DNA from: Moraxella catarrhalis
GTDB lineage: Bacteria; Pseudomonadota; Gammaproteobacteria; Pseudomonadales; Moraxellaceae
Direction: 5' to 3'
DNA: 64,000 bases
Assembly: GCF_001632285.1 (NCBI RefSeq)
Contig: NZ_LWAH01000001.1
Location: 187,144-251,143 of the forward strand
Of the stretch, positions 54,043 through 63,637 are shown piece after piece. The notes beneath the pieces were generated by a model. It did not search any database. It was not told the origin of the DNA and saw only the letters and a list, made by a program, of their open reading frames with translations. Each line of letters opens with the position of its first letter. Positions within the stretch are counted from its first letter, which is position 1. A program made the translations under genes and the position numbers.

Positions 54043-54222
54043 GGTAAAAATCCTATAAAAGCGAATCGAAAGCTAACATAACCAATTGAGATTATATTTT
54101 AGCATTTTTGAACCATAATTTGCAGGGGATATGGGGATTTTTGAAAAGTTTTTATAAGACTTTATCGGTTTTTTTGATAAAAAACATCTTGGTTAAATAG
54201 AAAAATCTTGGTTAAACTGAAT

Positions 54223-54260
54223 AAAAAAATTGGGTCAATCACGAATGACTGACCCAATTT
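54223..54260 (-). terminator. Terminator of the tRNA-Gln transcript
   Basis: On the minus strand, an 11-bp stem AAATTGGGTCA / TGACCCAATTT with a 12-nt loop runs into seven T residues, between the tRNAs and prs. Confidence 0.88.
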
Positions 54261-54265
54261 GGATA

Positions 54266-54341
54266 TGGCAGAGGTAGCTGGACTCGAACCAACGAATGTC
54301 AGGATCAAAACCTGATGCCTTACCAACTTGGCGATACCCCT
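54266..54341 (-). tRNA. tRNA-Gln (anticodon UUG), second copy
   Basis: A 76-nt cloverleaf with encoded CCA. The acceptor AGGGGTA pairs with TACCTCT (one G:U), the anticodon stem CAGG/CCTG encloses loop TTTTGAT with anticodon TTG, and the T-loop is GTTCGAGTC. It is identical to the copy at 54437-54512. Confidence 0.95.
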
Positions 54342-54436
54342 GTAGGTACTGATTATATTCTCAGCAAAAGAACCTTGATCGGATTCTTTGGTTCGGTACT
54401 ATGACCGAGAGTCTGATACAATGTATCGGACAAAAA

Positions 54437-54512
54437 TGGCAGAGGTAGCTGGACTCGAACCAACGAATGTCAGGATCAAAACCTGATGCCTTACCAACTT
54501 GGCGATACCCCT
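54437..54512 (-). tRNA. tRNA-Gln (anticodon UUG), first copy
   Basis: Same 76-nt sequence, cloverleaf and encoded CCA as the copy 95 bp downstream. It lies between ispE and prs, as in many Gammaproteobacteria, and is transcribed on the minus strand with its twin. Confidence 0.95.
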
Positions 54513-54610
54513 GTATAGGGCAAAAATTATACCAAATTTTAAAATGAATGCAACCATTTTTGCATAATTTGTCTTAAAATTTATGCAACTCATTGAAAAT
54601 TATATAATTT

Positions 54611-55483
54611 TTAATATAAATTTTGTGTCATGATTGTGGGGCATGGTGCAGCAGCTTGCCAGTGTTTGAGCATTGCGTCATCTATGTTGTCAGGAATGGG
54701 TAAAAATACCGTACTGCCAGTACCTGTTAAGCGTGCGGTCGTACCAGTGAATACTTGTCGTGATTTTAGATATTGAAGTGCCAAGGCAACGGCGGGCGAG
54801 TGCATGACGGCAATCGGCTCAAAGACATTGAAAAACGCATCGGTCATAGTATTGCCATAGTCATCATAGCGACTGCCAATATTTGGTATGGGCAAGCAGT
54901 TTTTTTGTAAGTCAGGGTGTGCAAAAAACTGAGCTGTGGACAGATGTGCCTGAGGAAATAAGAGTAAATAACGCGCTGAGGGCAGCTTAAGTGGTGTTAA
55001 AATCTCACCGATGCCACAGACAATCGCATCTTGTTGGTGAAAGTGACTAAAAATAAAAAATGGTACATCTGCACCAAGCTGCTGACCAAAATCAATCAAA
55101 GCTTGAAGCGATAAATCAAGCGCCCACAGCTGATTGAGTGCGATGAGTGTCGTCGCACAGTTGCTGGAGCCGCCGCCTAAGCCTGCACCTGTTGGGATAT
55201 GTTTTTGCAAATCAATTATCAACGGCTTGGCGTGATTTGGAAAGTGTTTGGCAAGTAAGGTTACAGCTTTGACAATGAGATTTTGGTCAAGCTCTTTGGT
55301 TAAGCCCTCAGCACCTGTCAGCGTGATTAAAGGTTTTTTTGTATCCGTGAGACCAAAGCTTAACCAATCACCAAAATCCAGCGTACGAAAGACGCTTTGT
55401 AGATCGTGGTAGCCATCGGAACGCTTGCCAATGATATGCAAAAATAAATTAATTTTTGCTGGAGAAAAAATCTTTAAAGCCAT
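54611..55483 (-). CDS. ispE: 4-diphosphocytidyl-2-C-methyl-D-erythritol kinase
   Basis: GHMP kinase of the MEP isoprenoid pathway. The 290-residue protein has FSPAKINLFLHI at the N terminus and the ATP-binding glycine-rich loop HIPTGAGLGGGSSNCATTLIALN (about residues 90-112), then LGADVPFF and TGTGSTVFLP. It starts 4 bp after lolB on the same strand, so they are cotranscribed. The tRNA genes follow. Confidence 0.95.
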   Translation of the reverse strand: MALKIFSPAKINLFLHIIGKRSDGYHDLQSVFRTLDFGDWLSFGLTDTKKPLITLTGAEGLTKELDQNLIVKAVTLLAKHFPNHAKPLIIDLQKHIPTGAGLGGGSSNCATTLIALNQLWALDLSLQALIDFGQQLGADVPFFIFSHFHQQDAIVCGIGEILTPLKLPSARYLLLFPQAHLSTAQFFAHPDLQKNCLPIPNIGSRYDDYGNTMTDAFFNVFEPIAVMHSPAVALALQYLKSRQVFTGTTARLTGTGSTVFLPIPDNIDDAMLKHWQAAAPCPTIMTQNLY

Positions 55484-55487
55484 GTTC

Positions 55488-56060
55488 TTATTGATGTGTT
55501 ACTGTCATGGTTATACTGTGCTGGTTGGTATGTGTGATGCGAAGGCGTGACGGCAAAGAGGTTTTGTCGTAATCAAATTGGGCATGCCATGCACCATTAG
55601 CAGCAGACACCAGCCGACCTAAGTGATCATAGCCGGCTGTGCTGTCATCAGGAGCACCGCGTCCTAAGATCCAGTGTGGTAGCTGAGAGATTGGTGCTTG
55701 CCAGCCTGTTGCAGTCAATAAAAGTGCTTCAGGCGTATCGGCAGTTATCGTGCCTGTGCGTTCACTGTCCAAGGCGGCAGTTGTCCCGTTATAACGGATT
55801 TGGGTTGCACCAATACCAAGCATACCTGTCAATTCAATAGCGAAGCGATCATCTTCTTGTGTCCAAGTATAAAAGGCACTACCTGCTTGCCTACCTTCGG
55901 GGGTGGTGGTAACCACGCCGATTTTACCTGTGACCGCAAATTTAAGAGGGGTATCCGCAGTAGGCAGGGTGGTGGGCGTTTGGGTGCTTGGTTGTATGTT
56001 GGTACAAGCACTTAATAAAAGTACGGATACACTCAAAGCAGCAAATGCAATTTTTTTCAC
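55488..56060 (-). CDS. lolB: Outer-membrane lipoprotein receptor LolB
   Basis: Accepts lipoproteins from LolA and inserts them in the outer membrane. The 190-residue precursor has lipobox LLLSAC (Cys19), followed by a beta-sheet domain with KFAVTGKIGVVTTTPEGRQAGSAFYTWTQ and the apolar loop ELTGMLGIGATQI that mediates insertion. The domain ends PSRLRITHTN. Gene order TPR-lolB-ispE supports the call. Confidence 0.93.
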   Translation of the reverse strand: MKKIAFAALSVSVLLLSACTNIQPSTQTPTTLPTADTPLKFAVTGKIGVVTTTPEGRQAGSAFYTWTQEDDRFAIELTGMLGIGATQIRYNGTTAALDSERTGTITADTPEALLLTATGWQAPISQLPHWILGRGAPDDSTAGYDHLGRLVSAANGAWHAQFDYDKTSLPSRLRITHTNQHSITMTVTHQ

Positions 56061-56088
56061 AATCTGTCTCCTAGATGCTTAAGAGTTT

Positions 56089-58104
56089 TTAATAAATTTG
56101 GCTATCGTCAGCAATGGCACTAGAGTTGGCAAAACGAGACTGTAAGTCAGCCAAAAGATTTGCTACTGCTTCATTATTACCAAGCCCTTGATAAGCTCGA
56201 AGCAGTGTAATACCAACATTAAGATTGGGCATCACTTCATAAGGTGCTTGCAGATAATCAATGACTGCTTCATAATTTTGTTCAGCCAGTGCGTGATTAC
56301 CAAGAACAAGCAGGGCATCCAACTGAAGCTGGCTGTCATACTCTGGATCATCAAAGCTGATATTGCTAATCTCTGAGGCGGTATTGAGTGCATCATCATC
56401 ATTGGCGTTTTGACTGAGGCGAAGTTTGGCATCTGCCAAGCGATAGCGAGGATTGTATTCATCAATCTCAAGCAGTCGATCGATGGCTTGGCGTTTATCT
56501 TGTGGCTCAAGTTCATTTTCGAGCAATTGAAAACTGGCATACAGCAAGCGGTCATCATCAGGATATTCACGGTTTGCGACCGTCAGCAGATCTTTGGCTT
56601 TTTGTTGATTGTTTTGACGCAAATAAATCTCAGCTTGGAGGATATAGCTGTCGGTGGCGTAATTTTCAAATTCATCACGCAGGCGAATCAGTGTTTTGAT
56701 GGCATCGGTCGTGTTATTATCCGCCAAATAAAAACCAACGACTTTATTGGTGGCATCAAGCACATGTTCATAATGATGTACTTTTTCAAAGTTTTCTCGT
56801 GCTTGTTGGGGATTGCCTAGGCGTTCATAGCCAATACCGATATAATAATGCGCTTGACTTGCTATCTCTGTATTCTTAGTTAAAGGTTTAAGTATCTCAA
56901 TGGCATCGGTATAACGACCGCTGTCAAGTCCTACCAGTCCTGCCAAGAGTATAATGTCCTTATCTTGAGTATTTTTGACAGCTTGTGTCAAAAGTTGCCA
57001 AGCTTGACTAAGGTCACCCACTTCAATCAGATGCCGAGCTTCGTACAAATAAAGCTCTTTTTCTTTGGGCAGTTGTTTGCGTGCTTGATGTAGATAGTTC
57101 CAAAGTTCATCTAACTGATTGGCAGCACGCAAGATATCTAATTTTAGGGTAATAAATGCCAAATTATTTGGCTCAATGCTTAAGGCTTGATTGACATGCA
57201 GGTGTGCCGCTTGATAATCCGCCAATCCCATCAAGATCCCCGCTCTAAGTACAGAGATGGACGCATTGTTTTCACCAAGACCCTGTAAAGCGTATAATAA
57301 CGCTCGTTTATCTTCTCGTTTGGGTGGTATGATACCAGTCAAGATTTGCCCTAAATCTGAGCGTGGATCGTAGTGTAAGATGGTTGATATCATTGCGGCC
57401 GCTTGGTTATATTCACCCGCTTTTAGTGCTAAGTGGGTTACATAAAACCAAGCAGGAATATGGTCAGGATTGCGATCCTGCCAAGCGGTGGCAAACGCCA
57501 ATGATTGAGCAGGCGTTTCATACTCAATGGATAAAGATAAGGCACGCTCAAACACATTGGTGGCGTTTTTTTTAAAAGATTCTGCTTTATAAATATTCAA
57601 CGCTCGTCTGATATCACCTCGATCAGCAGCAAATTCAGCATCCATCAGTGCATATAAATCAGGTATGTTGAGTATAGGCTCAACATTTTCGGCGATCAGT
57701 GTATCTTCGAGCAAAATCTCAGGAATGTTGGCATATCGCTTTGTTGTCTCAGCTTGGGGTATGACCACCGAGGACGCTTCTTTATTTGTATGCGTATGAG
57801 CGGGTGTCTGAATAATATCATCTTTTAAAGGCTCTTTGGGTTCTACTAAAGGTTCTTTAGCTTCTCCCTCAGCTTTTGGTGATTTTTTATAAAATGGCAA
57901 TAAAATGCGTAACAAAGGATCAAAGATATTGGCGTGCGTCGGTAGAGTGGTGGCTACCATCAAGCCTGCGAGTATTGAAGCGGTCAGGATGGACTTGGAT
58001 ATTTTCAAGGTTTTGTCAGAATTTTTGGGTGCAGGTGTACCTTGATGTGCCAATTTTGAGACATCGTGTGAGTGATACCGCCGTTTACGCCAAAGCCAAT
58101 TCAT
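56089..58104 (-). CDS. Exported tetratricopeptide-repeat protein
   Basis: The 671-residue protein starts with a basic segment, then a signal/anchor helix (about 37-60, SILTASILAGLMVATTLPTHA), a proline/glutamate-rich spacer and at least ten TPR-like helical pairs (about 150-660, for example AHLHVNQALSIEPNN, AHYYIGIGYERLGNPQQARENFEKV). It occupies the position of the TPR gene PA4667 of Pseudomonas, upstream of lolB and divergent from hemA. The molecular role is unknown; a scaffolding role at the envelope is likely for the fold. Confidence 0.85.
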   Translation of the reverse strand: MNWLWRKRRYHSHDVSKLAHQGTPAPKNSDKTLKISKSILTASILAGLMVATTLPTHANIFDPLLRILLPFYKKSPKAEGEAKEPLVEPKEPLKDDIIQTPAHTHTNKEASSVVIPQAETTKRYANIPEILLEDTLIAENVEPILNIPDLYALMDAEFAADRGDIRRALNIYKAESFKKNATNVFERALSLSIEYETPAQSLAFATAWQDRNPDHIPAWFYVTHLALKAGEYNQAAAMISTILHYDPRSDLGQILTGIIPPKREDKRALLYALQGLGENNASISVLRAGILMGLADYQAAHLHVNQALSIEPNNLAFITLKLDILRAANQLDELWNYLHQARKQLPKEKELYLYEARHLIEVGDLSQAWQLLTQAVKNTQDKDIILLAGLVGLDSGRYTDAIEILKPLTKNTEIASQAHYYIGIGYERLGNPQQARENFEKVHHYEHVLDATNKVVGFYLADNNTTDAIKTLIRLRDEFENYATDSYILQAEIYLRQNNQQKAKDLLTVANREYPDDDRLLYASFQLLENELEPQDKRQAIDRLLEIDEYNPRYRLADAKLRLSQNANDDDALNTASEISNISFDDPEYDSQLQLDALLVLGNHALAEQNYEAVIDYLQAPYEVMPNLNVGITLLRAYQGLGNNEAVANLLADLQSRFANSSAIADDSQIY

Positions 58105-58438
58105 AACTTACCAAACACCTCCTGAGTGTTAGATGATTAAGTCAACTTAATTTAAAGGTACAATACGCTCTATTATAAAAGTATTTTTGATAAGTGCAAA
58201 CAAAACCGTCTAAATATTCAAAACTAAATTGGATAACATTGTGTAAAATCGTGATTAGGCTTTAATTTTGTATCCTTTTGACCAAAGCGTATCATGAATA
58301 CCTGATATAAAAGTATCAAAGACTAAAATTTAAAATAGTCAATAAAATAAACTTGTAATTTATTGGCGATGATAGTATCAAAGCTGTTATAATAGTGAGT
58401 TTTTAACTAGCAAGATCTTTGGCTTTTTGGTCGTTTGT
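58105..58438. other. TPR gene / hemA divergent spacer (334 bp)
   Basis: AT-rich and non-coding. A consensus TATAAT at 58388-58393 is a likely hemA -10. I cannot assign a -35 at standard spacing. No RNA gene is seen. Confidence 0.5.
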
Positions 58439-59782
58439 ATGAAATTAGCTGTCATCGGAGTCAATCATAAGACTGCCCCCGTTTCATTGCGGGAGCGGCT
58501 TTCGTTTGGCTCGGATATGCCTCAGGCAATTGAGCAACTATCAACATTGGCAAATGGCTGTACCATCGTCTCAACTTGCAATCGTAGCGAGCTTTATGTT
58601 GGTATCGTTGATGATGTGGGCAGTCAGCACGAGTCTCAAGATGAGCAATCAGGCGGGCTAATTTCTGCTAAGCTTCAGGCGATTGGTGAATGGTTGGCAG
58701 AGTTTAAGGGCATTTCATTTGATGAGATTGCTCCTTATTTGTATACTTATGAAGACTCACGTGCACTTAATCATTGGCTAAGAGTTGCAGCAGGTTTGGA
58801 CTCAATGATTCTTGGTGAGCCACAGATTTTAGGCCAGATTCGCCAAGCGGTTGCACTGTCTCGAGAGTATGGCGGTGTAGACAGTGATTTTGGGTGGCTG
58901 ACGCAGCAGGTTTTTGCTGCGGCACGGACGGTACGCCGTGATACCAAGGTTGGGCAGCAAGCGGTAACATTAGGTTTTGCAACCGCTCGTCTTGCTACGC
59001 AGATTTTTGATGACCCAAGTGAGTTGACCTTCTTATTGGTTGCAGCAGGCGAGATGAATCGATTGGTTGCACATAATGTCGCCGCTTTGGGTGTTAAAAA
59101 AATCATCATTTGCAACCGAAGCCCTGAGCGAGCCCAAGCACTGTCAGATGAGCTATCTGAGATGGCTCAGCAGGCGGGGCGTTTTCTTGAGATTGAGCTT
59201 GCAGGTTTGGACAGATTGGGCGAAGTTTTACCACACGCAGACATTGTCAGTAGTTGCAGCGGGAGCATGCAGGCACTCATAGATACCGCCATGGTTAAAT
59301 ATGCGCTTAAGATACGCCGTCATCAGCCGATGTTGCTTGTGGATTTGGCAGTGCCAAGAGATATTGATCCTTTGGTTGGACAGCTTGATAATATCTACCT
59401 GTATTCGGTGGATGATCTACAGCATGTCATCGCAGGTAATATCGCTGAGCGTAAGCAAGCAGCAGTTGAAGCGGAGCTTTTGGTCGGTCAGCTGGTAGCA
59501 GATATCGAAGCACAGATGCAAGGACAGGTTGCCCGCACGCATATCCGAGATTATCGGCAAATGGCTGAGGCACGCACTCAAGTTTTACTTGCACGGGCGA
59601 TGTCACAGATTGATCAAGGTGATGATGCCAAAGCGGTGTTAAGCGAGTTTTCTCATACGCTCAGTCAAGCACTTATGCACAGCCCTTCAAGGCTGATTCG
59701 TCAAATTGCCAAAACATACGATGCAGATACCCTAGATTTGGTGTCGCATGAACTCATTCATAGTTATCGTAAGCCAATTTAA
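58439..59782 (+). CDS. hemA: Glutamyl-tRNA reductase
   Basis: First committed enzyme of C5-pathway tetrapyrrole synthesis, reducing Glu-tRNA to glutamate-1-semialdehyde. The 447-residue protein starts MKLAVIGVNHKTAPVSLRER. The catalytic cysteine lies in IVSTCNRSELYV (residue 50 region), with SMILGEPQILGQI, GEMNRLVAHNV and VDLAVPRDID following. The upstream TTG extension to 58427 is not used because MKLAVIGV is the family start. Haem supply fits the cytochrome and NO-reductase genes of the window. Confidence 0.96.
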   Translation: MKLAVIGVNHKTAPVSLRERLSFGSDMPQAIEQLSTLANGCTIVSTCNRSELYVGIVDDVGSQHESQDEQSGGLISAKLQAIGEWLAEFKGISFDEIAPYLYTYEDSRALNHWLRVAAGLDSMILGEPQILGQIRQAVALSREYGGVDSDFGWLTQQVFAAARTVRRDTKVGQQAVTLGFATARLATQIFDDPSELTFLLVAAGEMNRLVAHNVAALGVKKIIICNRSPERAQALSDELSEMAQQAGRFLEIELAGLDRLGEVLPHADIVSSCSGSMQALIDTAMVKYALKIRRHQPMLLVDLAVPRDIDPLVGQLDNIYLYSVDDLQHVIAGNIAERKQAAVEAELLVGQLVADIEAQMQGQVARTHIRDYRQMAEARTQVLLARAMSQIDQGDDAKAVLSEFSHTLSQALMHSPSRLIRQIAKTYDADTLDLVSHELIHSYRKPI

Positions 59783-59827
59783 ATATTGTATTAAGATAAT
59801 GCTTGTTGTTTTCACTGTGATACTTTA

Positions 59828-59863
59828 AAATTAAAAAACAAATTAAAAAACAAAATAAAAAAC
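59828..59863. repeat. Three tandem 12-bp repeats downstream of hemA
   Basis: Units AAATTAAAAAAC at 59828-59839 and 59840-59851 are identical. The third (59852-59863) differs at one base and runs into the terminator stem. Confidence 0.8.
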
Positions 59864-59889
59864 GCTTCATGATTTGATGAAGCGTTTTT
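59858..59889. terminator. Bidirectional terminator between hemA and the ETF-QO gene
   Basis: A 13-bp stem AAAAACGCTTCAT / ATGAAGCGTTTTT with a 6-nt loop between convergent genes. Confidence 0.9.
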
Positions 59890-59897
59890 AATATTTG

Positions 59898-61559
59898 TCA
59901 CATATTCGGATAGTTAGGGCCACCACCGCCCTCAGGTGTTACCCAAGTAATATTTTGCGATGGATCTTTGATATCGCAGGTTTTACAATGGACACAGTTT
60001 TGGCTGTTAATCACAAATTTAGGCGTCTTGCCTTCTTTGTGTACAATTTCATAGACGCCTGCTGGGCAATAGCGTTGCGCTGGTTCAGCATAAAGCGGTA
60101 GATTGAGTGAGACAGGCACTGCTGGATCTGTCAGACGCAGATGATTTGGTTGATCTTCGGCGTGATTGGTATTTGAGATAAACACGCTTGATAATTTGTC
60201 AAAAGTCAGTTTGCCATCAGGCTTTGGATAGTTGGGCTTATAGGCATGGTCAGCCTTATCAAGTGTTGAGTAATCTGGGGTGTTGTCATGAATGGTCAAT
60301 GGCATTTTACCGCCAAATAAGTTTTGCTCAACAAAAGTGAACACACCGCCCATCCAAGTACCCATGCGATGTAATGATGGTGAGAAGTTGCGAGCTTGAT
60401 GAGCATCTTCAAATAGCCAAGAATTCTCAAAAGCAGTTTGATATTCGACCACTTCATCAGAGCTGCGTCCTGCTTGAATGGCATTAAAGATGCTTTCGGC
60501 GGCAAGCATGCCTGATTTCATTGAAGTGTGGGTGCCTTTGATTTTGGCAGGGTTTAGAAAACCTGCATCATCACCCACCAGCACACCGCCAGCAAAGGTT
60601 AATTTTGGTAAGCTATTTAGACCGCCTTTGGTTAGGGCTCGTGCACCATATGACAGACGCTTACCACCTTCTAAAATAGGGCGAATGATTGGGTGAAGCT
60701 TAAGACGCTGAAGTTCGTCAAATGGTGAGACATATGGATTATGGTAAGACAAATCAACCACCAAACCAAAGCTGACTTGATTGTCTTCGGCAAAATACAG
60801 CCACCAGCCACCCGTAGTACCAGTTTCTGACAGTGGCCAGCCTGAACCATGCATGATGACGCCTTGTTCGTGCTTGTCGGCATCAATCTCCCAAAGCTCT
60901 TTGAGTCCGATGCCATAGTGCTGCGGGTCTTTGTCTTTATCCAAATGAAAACGACTAATCAGACGCTTACCAAGATGTCCACGACAGCCTTCAGCAAAGA
61001 TGGTGTATTTGGCAAGCAGTTCGTAGCCAGGCTCAAAGCTGTTTTTTGGTTCGCCTTGTGCATTTAGACCCATATCACCCGTCACCACACCACGCACTGA
61101 GCCATCTTCATGATATAAAACATCACTGGCTGCAAAGCTTGGGAACATCATCACCTCTAAGCTTTCTGCTTGCTCAGCCAGCCAGCGAACCACATTGCCA
61201 AGCGATACGATATAATTACCATCATTATGCATACTGCTTGGTACAATTGAGCTGGGTAGGGCGGTGCTGCCCTTTTCGCTGGTCAACATATACACACGGT
61301 CTTCTTTGGCTTCTACTGTGATCGGTGCGTCCCGCTCTTTCCAGTCAGGAATCAGCTCATCAAGTGCGCGCGTTTCTATCACGGCACCTGATAGGGTGTG
61401 TGCCCCAAACTCTGAGCCTTTTTCGATGACGCAGACGGTGAACTCATCCATTCCAGCAGCGATTGCCAATTGGCGTAAGCGGATTGCAGCGGATAGACCA
61501 GCAGGTCCACCGCCCACGATGATAACATCAAATTCCATAGAGTCTCGTTCGATTTGCAT
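59898..61559 (-). CDS. etfD: Electron-transfer-flavoprotein:ubiquinone oxidoreductase
   Basis: Membrane-associated FAD/[4Fe-4S] enzyme passing electrons from ETF (fatty and amino acid dehydrogenases) to ubiquinone. The 553-residue protein has the dinucleotide motif DVIIVGGGPAGLSAAIRL, FAEGCRGHLGK, DDAGFLNPAKIKGTHTSMKSG. The C-terminal cluster cysteines are in YCPAGVYEI and QNCVHCKTCDI. The ATG at 61559 has AAGGA 6 nt upstream. The ETF subunit genes are not nearby. Confidence 0.95.
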   Translation of the reverse strand: MQIERDSMEFDVIIVGGGPAGLSAAIRLRQLAIAAGMDEFTVCVIEKGSEFGAHTLSGAVIETRALDELIPDWKERDAPITVEAKEDRVYMLTSEKGSTALPSSIVPSSMHNDGNYIVSLGNVVRWLAEQAESLEVMMFPSFAASDVLYHEDGSVRGVVTGDMGLNAQGEPKNSFEPGYELLAKYTIFAEGCRGHLGKRLISRFHLDKDKDPQHYGIGLKELWEIDADKHEQGVIMHGSGWPLSETGTTGGWWLYFAEDNQVSFGLVVDLSYHNPYVSPFDELQRLKLHPIIRPILEGGKRLSYGARALTKGGLNSLPKLTFAGGVLVGDDAGFLNPAKIKGTHTSMKSGMLAAESIFNAIQAGRSSDEVVEYQTAFENSWLFEDAHQARNFSPSLHRMGTWMGGVFTFVEQNLFGGKMPLTIHDNTPDYSTLDKADHAYKPNYPKPDGKLTFDKLSSVFISNTNHAEDQPNHLRLTDPAVPVSLNLPLYAEPAQRYCPAGVYEIVHKEGKTPKFVINSQNCVHCKTCDIKDPSQNITWVTPEGGGGPNYPNM

Positions 61560-61926
61560 GAATTATCCTTAAAAATAGGTCAAATATCAAAAACAGGCGA
61601 GCGGCAAAAGCAGCTGGCAAATCAGGCGGCAAGATTCTTGCCAAAATATTTTAATAATATCTATTGTAACAAGCTTCACTAATTAGGCAAGTTTTTTTGA
61701 TGGGTTTGTATCGTTCAATTTGCGATAAATAATCGCCAATCTGCTAAAAATTTTTGATAAATTTGGATAAAATGGCTTGGATTATGACTAAATACCGCCA
61801 TAAAATCCCCTTGTAATTCCCTCTAAAAACTGCCATGATAAGGCAAATTGACAAGATAATTTAGCAAAAATCAGGCTAATTTTTGATAATTTGGCATGGT
61901 TTTGGTCAAATAATAGGAATAAAATG
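61560..61926. other. Spacer between the ETF-QO and DUF1285 genes (367 bp)
   Basis: A strongly AT-rich divergent promoter region. No open frame with a start signal, RNA gene or operator palindrome is recognised. Confidence 0.5.
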
Positions 61927-62553
61927 ATGATGGATAAAGATAATATTAATAATAAAAACAATGACTTAAATAATTCACTTATCCAAAAGCTGACAGCTAT
62001 CCAAACCAAGCAGGTCGGCAAGATCCGTAAAATTCCACCATTACAAAGCTGGCAGCCAAGACGAACGACACCTTTGGATATCGAAATCCGTGATAATGGT
62101 GAATGGTGGCATGAAGGTCAGAAAATGACTCGTCAGTCACTTGTGGATCTATTTGCCAGTGTGCTGTGGGTGGAGTGGCATGATGATCAAGCCATTCATT
62201 ATCTTAAAACCCCAACTGACAAGTATCAAATTCATGTGGCTGACGCACCATTGTTTATCAATCAAGTCACTCAAGTCACGGATGCTGATGGTGAGTGGAT
62301 AAAATTTGGTACAACAAATGGCGATGTCATTCGCTTGGATGAAGATCATCCATTATATTTTAAGCGATTTGGTGATGAAGAACGGGTATATATTGATACA
62401 CGCTTTGGGTTGACTGCACGCTTGATGAATAATGCCATGTATCATTTGATCCAAATGGGCAGGCTTAGCCAAATCCAAGAAAATGGACAGAATAAAACCG
62501 TGCTAAAACTCAGTAGCGGTGGTAAAATCTATCAAATTGAACAGCACGGTTAG
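61927..62553 (+). CDS. DUF1285 family protein
   Basis: Cytosolic protein of 208 residues with a polar Asn/Asp/Lys-rich N-terminal tail and the conserved domain from about residue 45 (TPLDIEIRDNGEWWHEGQKMTRQSLVDLFASVLW, YLKTPTDKYQIHVADAPLFI, RFGLTARLMNNAMYHLI). The family is widespread in Proteobacteria and has no established function. Start codons at 61924, 61927 and 61930 are adjacent; AGGAA at 61915-61919 best suits 61927. Confidence 0.85.
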   Translation: MMDKDNINNKNNDLNNSLIQKLTAIQTKQVGKIRKIPPLQSWQPRRTTPLDIEIRDNGEWWHEGQKMTRQSLVDLFASVLWVEWHDDQAIHYLKTPTDKYQIHVADAPLFINQVTQVTDADGEWIKFGTTNGDVIRLDEDHPLYFKRFGDEERVYIDTRFGLTARLMNNAMYHLIQMGRLSQIQENGQNKTVLKLSSGGKIYQIEQHG

Positions 62554-62618
62554 GCTTGCTGAGTGCTTTATTAAAATAAAAGCGTCTGTGATGAGCCTAA
62601 AGTTATAAGGCTTGCAAC

Positions 62619-63476
62619 ATGATACATCCGCATTTTGATTCAATAAATCCCCAAAAATCTGCACCCATCGGTATTTTTGATTCTGGTGTTGGTGGTTTGT
62701 CGGTGTATCGGCATTTGTCAGAACTTATGCCCAAAGAGCGATATGTTTATTATGCAGATACCCAAAATCTGCCTTATGGCAACAAATCAGGCGATGAGAT
62801 CTTGTTTTTGACTCTGCAGGCGGTGGATTGGCTGTGTCGTCAAGGCTGTAAGCTGATTGTCATCGCATGTAACAGTGCTTCGGCGTATTCATTGACAACG
62901 CTTCGTATCCGCTGCCGTATTCCCATTGTGGGCTTGGTGCCTGCAGTCAAGCCTGCTTGTGAGATGAGTCAAACACGCCAAATTGCTTTACTTGCGACGC
63001 AAGCGACACTTCAAGGGCAACTGCTTGCCGAAGTCATTCATGAGGTGGCAACATCCAAAGGTGTAACGGTACATAAGCACTTTGAGCCAATGCTTGTGCC
63101 GTGGGTCGAGTCGGGGATGCCAATCAATCATCATGTCGCTGATCTTTTGATCAAACAAACTCAAGCATGGTATCAGCAGGGCGTGGATATACTTGTTTTG
63201 GGTTGCACGCATTACCCATTTTTTCGACAATTTTTGCAAGATTGGATTGATGAACAACACATTACGATGACCTTGCTTGATTCGGGTGCTGCCATTGCCC
63301 AAAGGGTTAAATCTTTGCTTGACTGTTTTGGGATAAGTGCTGATGGTGATGTGCTTGATGAGCCGCTGACATTCTATGCATCTGATTTAACAGATAATGT
63401 ACCCGCCACAGCACGCAGACTCTCACAGGTGCCGATTAGCTTTGTTGATGGCAACTTTTTGCCCATCAATGTTTAA
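62619..63476 (+). CDS. murI: Glutamate racemase
   Basis: Supplies D-glutamate for peptidoglycan. The 285-residue cofactor-independent racemase has IGIFDSGVGGLSV near the N terminus, YADTQNLPYGNKS, and the two catalytic cysteines in VIACNSASA and LGCTHYPFF. An AAGG site lies 8 nt upstream of ATG 62619. It starts 65 bp after the DUF1285 gene and may be cotranscribed. Confidence 0.95.
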   Translation: MIHPHFDSINPQKSAPIGIFDSGVGGLSVYRHLSELMPKERYVYYADTQNLPYGNKSGDEILFLTLQAVDWLCRQGCKLIVIACNSASAYSLTTLRIRCRIPIVGLVPAVKPACEMSQTRQIALLATQATLQGQLLAEVIHEVATSKGVTVHKHFEPMLVPWVESGMPINHHVADLLIKQTQAWYQQGVDILVLGCTHYPFFRQFLQDWIDEQHITMTLLDSGAAIAQRVKSLLDCFGISADGDVLDEPLTFYASDLTDNVPATARRLSQVPISFVDGNFLPINV

Positions 63477-63577
63477 TCAAGCTTTTGCCCAAAGCTTTAT
63501 CCAACTGTGGGTTTTGTGTAAAATACGCTTGATAGATTTGCAATTTTGATTAAATTTGATTAAAATTTGGTGTAATA

Positions 63578-63603
63578 ATTTTAAGAATTTATTTTAAGAA
63601 TTT
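63578..63603. repeat. Perfect 13-bp tandem duplication upstream of the small acidic protein gene
   Basis: ATTTTAAGAATTT is present twice without a gap, in the presumed promoter region. A similar TTGATTAAA doublet lies just upstream (63545-63566). Confidence 0.85.
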
Positions 63604-63637
63604 AATGGTTAAATTAACCACCAAAATGGAGCTTGTG

